This document shows positions 35,033-45,460 of a stretch of 64,000 bases of DNA, one piece after another; the stretch's first letter is position 1, and every line of letters begins with the position of its first letter. Position numbers and translations under genes: made by a program. The notes under the pieces were generated by a model, which saw only the letters and a program-made list of their open reading frames with translations, was not told where the DNA came from and searched no databases. Origin of the DNA: Acanthosoma haemorrhoidale (taxonomy: Eukaryota > Arthropoda > Insecta > Hemiptera > Acanthosomatidae); the NCBI GenBank assembly GCA_930367205.1, contig OV884014.1:113101138-113165137 (forward strand). The letters run 5' to 3'.

Positions 35033-35115
35033 GCTCAAGTTGACATTCTCCTGTATGATGGACCTGTCCAAGTTCCCGTTGGACAACCAAATATGCACGA
35101 TGGAAGTGGCCAGTT
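35033..35115 (+). CDS. Channel exon 2: Cys-loop, residues 75-103
   Basis: Acceptor tattccag, donor AGTT|GTGAGT. It enters in phase 2 and leaves in phase 1. The exon encodes LKLTFSC, then 13 residues including SKFPLDNQI, then C and TMEVAS. The two cysteines (C82 and C96) are exactly 13 residues apart, as in every Cys-loop receptor, with the FP-x-D motif inside. Just after the donor, the intron carries two copies of a CCATTTAATTTGATTTGATT segment (35134-35195). Confidence 0.96.
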
Positions 35116-35264
35116 GTGAGTTAATACTTACCATTTAATTTGATTTGATTTAATCGTTGTTTAATCCATTTAATTTGATTTGATTTAATCCTGGTTATGA
35201 ATGGTTGGTGGGGTGGGAGGTAGTTGCAAAAGGATATATAATTCTATAAGGGTAAGGACATTGG

Positions 35265-35475
35265 ATCACCTTTAGCCAATCACCTTTAGTAAATTCAGTC
35301 CATTCATGTATAATGTACATAATTATACTTTGTACATGGCACAGTATTATCATTTTATACATTAGAACCTGTACATAATGTAGCATACATAGCTACAGGA
35401 AATACAATTCAGAAATTGAAAATAGATTCGCTTGAGAATCTATATTTTGTACTATATATCTGTGTAAATTTTAGC
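35265..35475 (+). mobile_element. Family C copy C3 (3' UTR only)
   Basis: About 200 bp of the family C tail in intron 2: CACCTTTAGTAAATTCAGTC, TATAATGTACATAATTATAC, the hairpin TGTAGC-ATACATA-GCTACA, and ATCTATATTTTGTACTATAT. The minus ORFs at 35195-35734 are shadows or chance. Confidence 0.82.
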
Positions 35476-35815
35476 AAATGGATATGGAAGGACAAAAAAT
35501 AAAGACATCGCATGAATAGACGACAGCAGGATGGGGTAAAATGCAGACGTGTACTCTGTTGTTAAATATGAAGAAGAGATCAGAAGGCTTTCGGGAAGAT
35601 TTTGTAGATAAAGGAAGTATTTGTAGCGATAGTTTATGAAAGAAGCCATTTAACTGATAATAAAAGGGTTTATTAGAGAATCTCCAGAGCACAACCCAGC
35701 GTGGATATAATGCTTTAATCACTCGTTTAAGCATTAATTTTATTTAAGTAATACATTTTTTTTCTGTGATAAATATTTATTTAGGATAGGTTATATTGTT
35801 GAAGTATTGTTTCAG

Positions 35816-35950
35816 TTTCTAAGACTATCGAAGAGCTTCGACTGGAGTGGAAGAACCTGAACCCAGTAATCATGGGCAAGGGGCTGAGGATGCCACAGTT
35901 CGAGATAGTCGACATCATGGCCTCAGATTGCCAGGAGTCCTTCCAGATAG
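35816..35950 (+). CDS. Channel exon 3: loop region, residues 103-148
   Basis: Acceptor ttgtttcag, donor GATAG|GTAATG. It enters and leaves in phase 1. The exon encodes SKTIEELRLEWKNLNP, then GLRMPQFEIVDI and SDCQESFQI. It supplies C141 of the second (loop C) disulfide. The donor is also the first unit of the tandem array that follows directly (35951 onward). Confidence 0.95.
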
Positions 35951-36268
35951 GTAATGTGTATTGTATTGTATCAGAATAGGTAATGTGTATTGTATTGTAT
36001 CAGGATAGGCAATGTGTATTGTATTGTATCAGGATTGGTAATGTGTATTGTATTGGGATAGGTAATGTGTATTGTATTGTATCAGGATTGGTAATGTGTA
36101 ATGTATTGTATCAGGATAGGTAATGTGTATTGTATTATATCAGGATTGGTAATGTGTATTGTATTGTATCAGGATAGGTAATGTGTATTGTATTGTATCA
36201 GGATAGGTAATGTGTATTGTATTGTATCAGGATAGGTAATGTGTATTGTATTGTATCAGGATAGGTAA
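35951..36268 (+). repeat. 29-bp tandem array duplicating the exon 3 splice donor
   Basis: About eleven copies of a 29-bp unit starting GTAATGTGTATTGTATTGTA and ending TCAGGATAG, plus a partial copy (GTAATGTACTG). Most junctions between units read (G/A)ATAG|GTAATG, the same as the real exon 3 donor; three read GATTG|GTAATG and one unit starts GCAATG. One unit is shortened. The array begins exactly at the first intron base. Reading exon 3 into the array meets an in-frame TAG at the end of the first unit. Confidence 0.95.
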
Positions 36269-37448
36269 TGTACTGCGATATGAAACTTCGCGGCCTAGGC
36301 TCTACTGCCGTAAAGGTACCTATGCTCCGAAGGGCTGATCACTACTTAGCCATCGACATTATGATGCATTTAGCCCTTGATAAAATTTGGTAATAGATTA
36401 GAAGTTAAATCAAAAGGAAATATATCTGGGGTTGATAATTTAGTCCACCTTCGTTCACTAAAGGTAATTAAGGTGTCAGATAGATAAAAAATTATTTATT
36501 AAATGACCACAATTAGGAATCAAAACTTCTTACCTTTTAGGCTTTATTAGTTTGAATACTTATGCTTGACAAATAACTAATACAAATGGTCGTGAAACAT
36601 GACAATACCATTTTTATTAAACATCCAAGAAACCCAAATATGTAACCCCTTAACCCAATCCTAACCCTCTACCTAGAATTTGAGATCCATTCTCAACATA
36701 TTTTCTTGCCTCAAACAAAAACAAAGCAGGAACATTTAAAGAAATTTATGACCTTATGGTCTTACAATTGAATATATATGGAATTTCTTCTGTAGAGCTG
36801 AACACACCTTGTCCTTTAAGGGGTAGTTTCATTCATAGACAGTACGCTATTTGTGAACTACCACTACTACTAACATACTTTGTGCACTACTAACAGTTAT
36901 GGTGGATAGTGATATAATAATTATACTATTTTTATTATTATTCGCGGAAATACACCGATAATCGAAGTAGTTTATTCGAAATATAGTTCTTGTTTTTTTT
37001 CATATCTTTTTAAAATGACTTATTATTCCGATTATTTCTATACGTGTACACTACATTTCTTTCGGTTTTAGCTCTTCACAGACACTCCAGACTTGCCATT
37101 CGGATCTATAGAAGCAGAATTGGGTCATCGAACGGTCAGGGGTACGGGGTGACAATTAAAATAAAATTTGATGGATATAATTAAATAAAATGTTAAAATT
37201 GATGCATAGGTTCAAGAACATTCGCCACAGAATTTATAAATCAGGGTACTGACTATTAATAAACAGGGACGAATTCTCACGAACAGGGAAAATTTCCCTG
37301 CTAACGAGCAATCGACACCAATCCACTGATTTCCATTCGGCATGGATTGACTAGTACTAGTTATTAGTACTAGGGAGCAGTAATGTTGGCACACTTCTCG
37401 CATTAGCTAATGGTTATGAATCGTTTGAACAGTAGTCACATAATTCAT
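36269..37448. other. Intron 3 sequence
   Basis: No exon or recognised repeat. AT-rich apart from short patches near 36285-36350 and 37070-37150. Confidence 0.45.
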
Positions 37449-37665
37449 TTTTTGGATCCTTCAGTGGACTCTCACCACTGCGCCGTCGCAATTACACCTC
37501 TACCGAGATCTCCCACACTCCTTAATTCCTTCACTCCACCTTCAAATAGGTCCTCCTAGTAAAAGGATCCGTTCGCTCTAAGTAAATCTTACTTTATTTT
37601 TCCCTTATTCAACATTTTTCATTCAACATTCAAAGTTTGAGAGCTATAAAAAAAAAAAAAATTAA
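37449..37665 (+). mobile_element. Family B copy B4 (LINE 3' end)
   Basis: 5'-truncated just before the second hairpin (CAGTGG-ACTCTCA-CCACTG). It continues through CTCCTAGTAAAAGGATCC and ends GAGAGCTATAAAAAAAAAAA. Sense orientation in intron 3. Confidence 0.88.
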
Positions 37666-38027
37666 TTGTAAACAATAAAAATTTCTGTACTCGACTATAC
37701 GTTGATATTTATTTATTATGGCTATGATGATTGTGTAAACATCGTTGAAAAATTGTAATTTGGGACAGATTGGCTTTGTTTGTATGGACTCGGCGGTAGG
37801 TGATCCAAGAATCCATTATTATTCGCCATCACCATCATTAGTGGACCAGCACCCAGCCAAAATGAACCACCTGATTTTTACGATTCAAGTTAAATGTTAT
37901 TTCAGTCGATTCATTCTAAAATAAACTATTTTTTTACTAACTCATCTATATACTTTCTATTCCAAAAAAACAAACTATTTAGCTAAATCAGAAATGAAGA
38001 ATATTAAGACTTATTATATATCAAAGG

Positions 38028-38385
38028 TTGCTTGGTGTGCCGTCGGTGGGCAAGTTCATCCGCCAGAGACACATCAAGCTTTTTGACTCGTTGCAGCACC
38101 TGACAAACCCAGTGTTTAACACTATGACCCCACCACCCCTCCCGCACCGATGGCAACAGACTAACAACAAAATTAGGTTAAGAATTAGTATGTAAGTTAG
38201 TTTTAAGTTTGATCAAAAAAGTGAGCCCCCTCACCTTTATGAGACAGTTCAGTGGAGTCACGTATAATGTGTATCATTATACTTGTTTATTCCATTATAT
38301 AATTTTTATAAAATAACAAAACCTGTATATAATGTAGCGACGCTACATCAGTAAATTTAAAGGGTATGTGATAGAAAAATAATAT
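38028..38385 (+). mobile_element. Family C copy C4 (LINE 3' end)
   Basis: Starts TTGCTTGGTGTGCCGTCGGT, the same 5' truncation area as C1. It encodes a broken ORF2 end (IRQRHIKLFDS-like, then PLPHRWQQ), and ends with the hairpin TGTAGC-GAC-GCTACA. Sense orientation in intron 3. Confidence 0.85.
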
Positions 38386-38806
38386 TAAACACATTGTTGT
38401 AGCTTGACTACATCTGTGATGAAGTGTGAACATTTGATCAAAAGTGATTATTCCGTTTTTATTTGCAAAATGAAATCACATCCAAATAAGGCCTGGCTAT
38501 TTTATCTAATAATTTTAACTTTCTTTACAAATGCACACACTAGCAGAATTGCCAACGTTGGTCGGGATATTTTTTTAACGTTTTTCATTCTAGATTCCTC
38601 GAGATATTTGAATCCGTAGTATCTAGTTCTGATTAAACTATCTCGGGGAAAGAGATACCGCTGCTATTCCAGTTTAAACAATGTGATACATGGCAAATAT
38701 ACGGGGCTTTATTCCCTTAGCTCTTTCCGTTGAGGAGTCGGGAGGGAAAAACGAATAAAAAAAAAGTACTAAAACGTATAACTTGCGTCACTTAACAAAA
38801 TATTTA

Positions 38807-39691
38807 GGTCGACTCATAAATAACTTCCGTTTTTTTATCTGACACTTATTTTGCTCTCATTAAATAACAAAATTATATTAATTTGACGAGTTTCTCTTGC
38901 ACTCTTTGCAACTGCTGAACGTATCTATCCGCAGTAATCGTTAAATTTGACTTCAACAACTCGTGGTGAATTATTCCTTGACAATCCCACCATACACACA
39001 ATAAAATCTTTTTGTCATGGATGTTTGCTTTCGGATCTGGTAGGTGTGGTTGACCCTTATCAAGCCACTGTCTTTTGCGAATTATATTGTCATAGGTAAC
39101 CCATTTTTCATCGCCTTTTACAATCCTGTTTAAAAAAGGCTCAATTTTTACCCGTGAGAGCAGACTTGTGGTGATTGACATGCGATCTTCTTTATTCCGT
39201 TCACTGAGATTGTGAGGTACCCACACTCCTAACTTGCTGACTTCCCCTAATTTCTCCAGGTGGCGGTTAACAGTTAATTGTGATGTGTTCAACCTTTCTG
39301 CTATACCTCTTGTTGATTGACGTGGATTTCGCTCCAATATTGCCTTTAAAAGTTCGTCATCAAAATTCGTCTTTTAAGGTCGTTTCTCCAGAACGGAATT
39401 TTATAAACCAATTTCTAACTGCCCGATCAGTTATTAGTCCTTCACCATATACAATGCATATTTTTTCAGCTGTCGCCCTAGCACTATTGCCTTGTTTAAA
39501 TTCTCAAAGCATTACATGACGAATATGTACTTTTTGACTCTCCATTTGAGAGGTTAAAAAAAAACACGAAAGACTAATTGATGCCTCGTCTATACAGTGA
39601 AAAAAAAACTTATTGTCATGGTACCTCATAGCGGGTAGATACGAACAGTAGATTCTACTTAGCTGCACCGGAAGTTACTTATCACTCGACC
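38807..39691 (-). mobile_element. Mariner element M1, internally deleted
   Basis: An 885-bp element with terminal inverted repeats. The left end reads GGTCGACTCATAAATAACTT; the right end, reverse-complemented, reads GGTCGAGTGATAAGTAACTT. It is preceded by TA at 38805-38806, while the expected right TA reads TG. It carries a broken transposase reading leftward. It is shorter than a full mariner (about 1.3 kb) because the C-terminal third of the gene is gone. Confidence 0.9.
38873..39545 (-). pseudogene. Mariner transposase, broken and C-terminally deleted
   Basis: The N-terminus MESQKVHIRHVML is typical of mariner. It is interrupted by a stop at codon 14 and a frameshift near 39375. The open part (39337-38873) carries the helix-turn-helix region, WVPHNLSE, the first catalytic Asp in KGDEKWVTYDN and the second in WWDCQG. 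The third catalytic Asp and the rest of the C-terminus are absent; the frame ends after RVQEKLVKLI, 66 bp from the terminal repeat. It cannot make active enzyme. Confidence 0.9.
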
Positions 39692-41352
39692 TGATATTTA
39701 GAATTTTATATAGAGTCAGTTCCCGTTGGTACTATTTTTATGTAGGTACTATTTAAGCCAGCAGGAAGAGGAAATTTAAAGTTCACTTTAAAAAACGCAA
39801 TAAATCTTTATTTCACTATTTTTTTTTGTATAATTTATACAATTTCTGATATTAACTAATCCTTTATTCAGAAGAGAAAAATGTTAATCGTGACACTTTA
39901 AGACATTGCTGGAATAAGGATCGAGTGAGAAGCGGCAGCTGAAGAGATTATGTTCGGTGGAAGATGGAGGAAGAATGCTTCATCGAAATGGAGCAGCGTT
40001 TTAATTCACTCTTCACGCCTTGATCAGGTCACCCTCAATTTGACGATGATGACTCAAGTGTTTAAGCCAGGATTCGTGTGTCACCACACTTGTTATCAGT
40101 GGTTACAACAGTAGGGGCTTTCGTTTCCATCACAACTGATTTGTATAATTATAGTTGTAAATTTATGTTAAAATTGAAATAAAATTCACGCACAAAACAT
40201 TTAGTTTTTATGATATACATGAAGTAGAAATTTCGGAGCTAAGTTCAAAGTTTTCAATCACTATTTTGTTTTACTAATAATAAATGTTTATTTGAAGAAA
40301 AAAAAAATTCAATCTGCCCAAGACGTGAAATAGGTAATGTAGATTTAAGATTACCTTCACGCTGTATAGATATAATACTAATTGGACATTGTATATTTCT
40401 TGGCTCAAACGAGCAAATTGTGGAGCAAAGAAAGCATGGACACAATATATTTATCAAAATCATCAAAATGCTAAAAAAAATTCCGTTACGATTTAGTTGG
40501 CCCGTTGAATTTAAACAGCCCCTTCCGCCACGGGAATTGGTAGTGTTAATTTAACGAGCCTATCCAAGGTTTTATAATTAACCTTGATGTTTGCACAGGG
40601 GGTGGAAAATTAAACTTGTGTTTGCCTATTGTTGGAACTCTAATTGAGTTTGGATACTCCGCTTCTAGGTTTGAATAAATAATAAAAAATTGACCTAAAA
40701 TAACAAGTTCCAGTGCTTTCATTAAAAACAGTTAGGAGTTCTCGACTGTAGTTACATTGTAACTTAAAGTGCTGTTCAGTAGTGGCGGGTAGCTTCACTG
40801 GAAACTTGTTGCACAAATAATATTATATTTTAGTTTTTAATAAGACTAATTTGTGTTTTGAATCTATTACGAATCAGCAGGCTAATACCCCCGAGTCTCT
40901 TTGATCATCGTAAGAAAACTATTCCATAGGATGTACAAATGTCTTTTGCTCATGGCCATAGGTCTAGAACTGTTACCAGGTCTAAGATTATTAGTAAATA
41001 ACCGAGGTAGTTATAATAAACCTACATACAAATAGAAGGAACATTAAAAATAATAATCAAATAAATCTCCACAAATCATTTTTATATAAAAAATACAACA
41101 CCAAAATGCATTGCGCAGAGTCTTAAGGTCAGAAAAAATTAATTTTATACAGACCAGAGACGATTTTATCAAGAGTAGTCCACATTTAACGAATCTAGTA
41201 CAGGTCCAATTGATTCGATTGTAATAAATATTACAATGTTCCTCTTCTTATCAAATTATTTATATCAACTGAACCACATACAATATTTATTAATATTAAT
41301 CTATTTATTTATTTAAAGCCGCGACCAAACACTGCGCAGGCTTTCATAACTA
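39692..41352. other. Intron 3 sequence
   Basis: AT-rich, no exon or recognised repeat. The minus ORF at 40254-40466 shows no motif. Confidence 0.45.
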
Positions 41353-42300
41353 AATTGTGTCCCAGAATTAACGCAAGATTTTTAGTTTGCTAACATTTGT
41401 GCAGTAAAGTGCTGGCAACCCTAAAAAAACAAAAAACAATTTGACAGCTGACAGTTTAGGGTTAGTAAAAATGGTGTGTTACACGATAGAACAACGTGCC
41501 TTTATTGTTGAACATTATCTCAAAAATAATGAAAGTTTGGCGGCCGCAATTCGAAAATTTCATACAAAATATGGTCGGAATAGTGTTTAGACTTCATCAG
41601 TTGTGAAGAGATTAATTGAAAAATTTAGGGAGACTGGATCGGTTGGAGACACTAAACACACTGGTCGTCCAACAACAAGCTGTTCAAATGTCAATATCAA
41701 AGCAGTGCGAGTGTTGTTATTATTATGAGAGCAGAGTGTTGTTGAAAGTCTAGGAACATCAATTCAGCGTCGTAAACACAGTTCTTTGTGACGAAATCGG
41801 ATGATATTGATGTGGCCAATATGTGGTTTCAACAAGATGGTGCCACATGCCATACAGCCAATGAAACAAATCAAATACTGCAAGAGACATTTCCAGGTCG
41901 TGTAGTCTCTCGTTTCGGTGATCAGAATCCCCTAGATCGTGTGATTTAACACCTTTAGATTTCTTTTTATGGGGTTATTTGAAGTCAAGGAAGTATGTCA
42001 ACGAGCTCACATCCACCCGTGCATTAAAAGAGGAAATTCAACGCTCCATCAACGAAATTCAACCGCATTTATGCCAAATGGTCATGGAAAATTTCGACAA
42101 AAGAGTGCGTATGTGCCAGCAAAGTCGTGGAGGCCATTTGCCCGATGTGTTATTCCATAAATAACTCTATTTAATTTACTTAATTATTCTTAATTAGTAA
42201 TTAGGTAATTTACTTTATTATTCAATAAAAAAACAAGAACAAAAATACTAAAAACTGTTTCTATTTAAATCAAATCTTGCGTCAATTCTGGGGTACCCTT
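41353..42300 (+). mobile_element. Tc1/mariner-type element M2 (948 bp)
   Basis: Flanked by TA at 41351-41352 and 42301-42302. Terminal inverted repeats: the left end contains GTGTCCCAGAATTAACGCAA and the right end contains the complement TTGCGTCAATTCTGGGGTAC. It contains a degraded transposase (41471-42164). The same terminal sequence bounds M3 at 52336-52740. Confidence 0.9.
41471..42164 (+). pseudogene. Transposase of M2, broken
   Basis: The N-terminal helix-turn-helix (MVCYTIEQRAFIVEHYLKN, then KYGRNSV) is followed by a premature TAG, then SSVVKRLIEKFRETGSVGD and TGRPTTS. The middle is deleted and frameshifted. The DDE part returns with VANMWFQQDGATCHTA (a catalytic Asp) and FGDQNP. The C-terminus, seen at 41979-42164, has STRALKEEIQRSINEIQPHL and QSRGGHLPDVLFHK. 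IS630/Tc1/mariner superfamily by motif; not functional. Confidence 0.88.
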
Positions 42301-42389
42301 TACAAAATTCTTATGCTGTACACTAACATTTAAGAACGCTCTCATACAAAAAAAAAAGAACACGATAACAAACATTATTTACATACACA

Positions 42390-42600
42390 GCCATCCACAA
42401 CATATTCATCAGAGCAGGCAAGCACAGCCTCTTCCTTTTTCCACAGTGTCTTCATCTCCGTCATTCACAGAGTCCTCTCAACTCCTCCACTCTTACGACG
42501 CCTGCTCACCATCAGTGCTCCTGTCGGTGGCCTTCCAAACCTCCATCCAACTAACTTCCAGCTTTAATCATGTGACATAATGATACCTCAATATATCAAT
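42390..42600 (-). repeat. Family F copy 2
   Basis: Reverse complement of 22665-22960: CACCATCAGTGCTCCTGTCG, CTTCCAAACCTCCATCCAAC, TTTAATCATGTGACATAATG and CTCAATATATCAATATTT. No ORF; class unknown. Confidence 0.65.
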
Positions 42601-43248
42601 ATTTGCGTGTCTACATCTATTTACTGATATTAATCTTTTATGGGCCTCTTAATGTCAATCTAAGCAAAAAATGGATTGTGGATAGTCTAAAAGTGACAAA
42701 AAATGAGATCTTAGAGTCTGAGGTCAGAACCGCGTGACCTCACCTGGCTAAAATTTAAAACCTTGACCTGCATTGACGATTCGCTCAGTGAACTTTTATT
42801 TTTATTTCATATTCTAACAATTTAATTATAAGATACTTGAAAAACGCCAGTTTAGCCGATTGTAAAAGATTTTTATTTTTGGCCCAGGCTTACCGCTACT
42901 TGAGCCTAAACAAAGCGTACTCATCAAAATCCGAATTTGAGTCGAAGTAAATACAGACGAATGACTATTGTTCGGAAGAATGACCTTTCAGCCCCGTGAT
43001 GAAGCAGTGCAGCACGCATCACGAATTATGAAGTTCCTTGTTTAAAATTAGTATCAGCTTATCTCCAAGGCGAATGGCATTAGCGTTTCAAGTGACTTTC
43101 CTTCAGGACCATATTCCTGACAATCCCTATTCCCTAAGCATTGTAAAAACGCAGTTAAATAGAAGATATTTAAAGTTTTATTTTAAATATAAATAATTTT
43201 TGTGAACAATTAATGTTTTTTTTTTAACTCTCGGTAATTTTGGAGATA
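42601..43248. other. Intron 3 sequence
   Basis: No exon or repeat recognised. Confidence 0.45.
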
Positions 43249-43260
43249 GTTCATAAAATT

Positions 43261-43674
43261 CCATAGTAACCTATCCAACTACACTCATTTCACTTCACCA
43301 CTCGTCCCTATAATCCTCCTCGGAGACTAGAACGGCAGTGACCTGCTATAAATGCGTGACAGTGGGAGTCATGGCAATGGTAAGCTTCTCAAATCATGTC
43401 CTGAGCTTCTGTGGCTCTCTCGCTCTTCGTCAGCTTCCACTGGCTCTTATCCAGTGACGCGGCTGACGGAGGAGCATGAAGGACTTCCCAAGAGTCCGCA
43501 TCCTCTGCGAGGGAGGTGACAACTATGTGGATTTGGGAGGTCTCTGGACTGTTTGTAAATATAGTATAAATGAGCGAGAGAATGAAAATTGATGAAAACG
43601 AATGAGATCATTTATCACAACTACTTATTGACTAATTAGGCAGATTGTAATTTAAGCAAAATAAAGTTGTTGTT
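43261..43674 (+). mobile_element. Family A copy A11 with target-site duplication
   Basis: A 5'-truncated family A copy flanked by the 12-bp repeat GTTCATAAAATT at 43249-43260 and 43675-43686. The left repeat overlaps, by microhomology, a family-A-like AAATTCCATAG. Tail AAATAAAGTTGTTGTT. The central ORF is frameshifted relative to A1. Confidence 0.85.
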
Positions 43675-43744
43675 GTTCATAAAATTTTGGAAATATAACA
43701 CATTAGTCAATAGTAGTCACTGACTAGACAGACCGGTAAGGGTA

Positions 43745-44770
43745 CGGGTACGGGTTTTGTCTCCGGTGCTTTTTAGTATGTACAGGTCTGACATTGTTTG
43801 GGGCAAACTAAAGGGTGGTCTGAAAAGTTTCCGACCAAACAAAGATTTTATTTTAGCTTTTATTTATTTTATTATCATCTTCATGTTGAATTCGGAAACT
43901 ACAGGTGTACAAGAAAGCTACAGTGGTGGCGTTTGCTGACGACAATGCGGTTTACAAAAGGAGCATGAGTGCACAAAGAGCCGAGTCAGTTTGCGACGTA
44001 ATCTGGCCACCATAGTGACATGTTAAACATCAGTGTGAACGCCGAGAAGACTAGGTCATCTTCTCCTTCCAAAAATGGAAAAAAATCCTTGCCAAAATCC
44101 TATAGTATAGGAAGGCAAGAGAACTCATCAGCTTTCGCAATGCACTATCTGGGTATAAAAATGGATAGGCATCTCCATTTCTCTACTCATTTTAGTAATA
44201 AAATAGAAAAAGTACGACAAAGGTCTTACCGGCTAACTTCACCCAACCTGTCACTTCGTCTCAAACTGATGATCTATAAATGTGTCCTCCGGCAAGCTCA
44301 GCTGTACGGTGCCCCGCTATATACTCACTTGACTGACAATACAGCCAAATGTCTCCAACATTTCCAGAATGGGATCATTCAATAAGTTGTCCGACATACC
44401 TCTCTCGAGAGGTTGAAGAACGCTGACCTGCACTCTTTGCTGGTGTGCCATCGACGGGCGAGTTCATACGCCGGAGACATCGTTGCAGCACCTAACAAAC
44501 CAAGTGTTTAACACTATGACCCCACCACCCTTCCTGCATCGATGGCAACAGACGGTCGGGGAAAATTGGGTTAAGGTTTTGTTGTTAAACGTAAGTTAGT
44601 TTTAAGTCTATCTAAGGTGAGCCACGCCTAAACAGGTTTTGTTGAATGTATAATGTACATTATACTTTTGTAAAAATAAATGGCAATGTAAAATTATCAA
44701 AAATTGTATAAAATGTAGCCAAGCTACAGGACATACCATAATGACCTACCGTTAATAGATTCATTTAAGT
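43745..44770 (+). mobile_element. Family C copy C5: longest family C LINE part, with nested insertion
   Basis: RT motifs survive: VLFSMYRSDI (43757 onward), then about 110 bp of foreign sequence, then the catalytic-box equivalent VVAFADDNAVYKRSMS near 43925. The ORF at 44020-44385 has HYLGIKMDRHLHFSTHF and LSLRLKLMIYKCVLR. The 3' UTR ends with the hairpin TGTAGC-CAA-GCTACA. Several frameshifts. Jockey-like and related to family B. Confidence 0.87.
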
Positions 44771-45260
44771 AGAATCGATACAAAGTTCCATAAATTACTA
44801 TAACAAGGGGGAAAAAAAATTGCTGACTCCCTTAGTCACCCTAGATCTGGAATGATATTGTCAATATTATTGACAATCCAGCACGTCACGCACTAATTTA
44901 ATTCGCAATTTGCCCACTAGGCAACCTGTACAGTTGAACCATGTAACACAGTCAGCAGTACTTGGCATGTATTTATTCTCAGTATCACCGACTATTAAAG
45001 TCAACTTTAAGCCAAAAAATTGTAGATCTTCAAACTTTTAACAGACAAATAAAATCAAAATCAATCTTCCATCGACTGATAAAGAAGAGTATTGCTTTTT
45101 AATAATTATGACTCCACTATTGTGCCTGACAACTGAATTTTTAGTCATTTGTATCTGTGAGTAATATTTCAATTTTATCAACAAGAGGACAGATTTTCGT
45201 TGTTGGCAAGTTAATTAAGTTTTACACAGAGAGACTTTTTCACAAGAATTTATTTCAGAA
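44771..45260. other. Intron 3 sequence
   Basis: No exon or repeat recognised. Confidence 0.45.
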
Positions 45261-45460
45261 GTTTTTTTTTTTTTTTTTTTTTTTCCTTAGCTCTCAAACT
45301 TATAAAAAATAGGGTGTAGGAAAAATAAAGGAAAATGATTTAGGGTTGATGAGTGCCTTTCACTAAGGGGAGTCCCCCATTTTAAGGATGTATGAGAAGG
45401 ATATAGGGTGTGGAATCCCTAAAGGAGGTGGATGGAATCAGTTTATTACTCTGATGTTTC
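45261..45460 (-). mobile_element. Family B-related copy B5
   Basis: Reverse-complement tail: a T-run at 45262-45283, then CCTTAGCTCTCAAACTTATA (complement of the family B end GAGAGCTAAGG). Diverged matches to the TAGTGAAAGG and CCACCTC-CC-GAGG-like parts follow. More diverged than B1-B4, so probably a subfamily. The 5' limit is unclear. Confidence 0.6.

Noticed and set aside
36269..37448. Additional channel exon between exons 3 and 4
   Set aside because: Exons 3 and 4 join directly in phase (I-G-N-Y-S-C) and no extra coding block is needed or seen.
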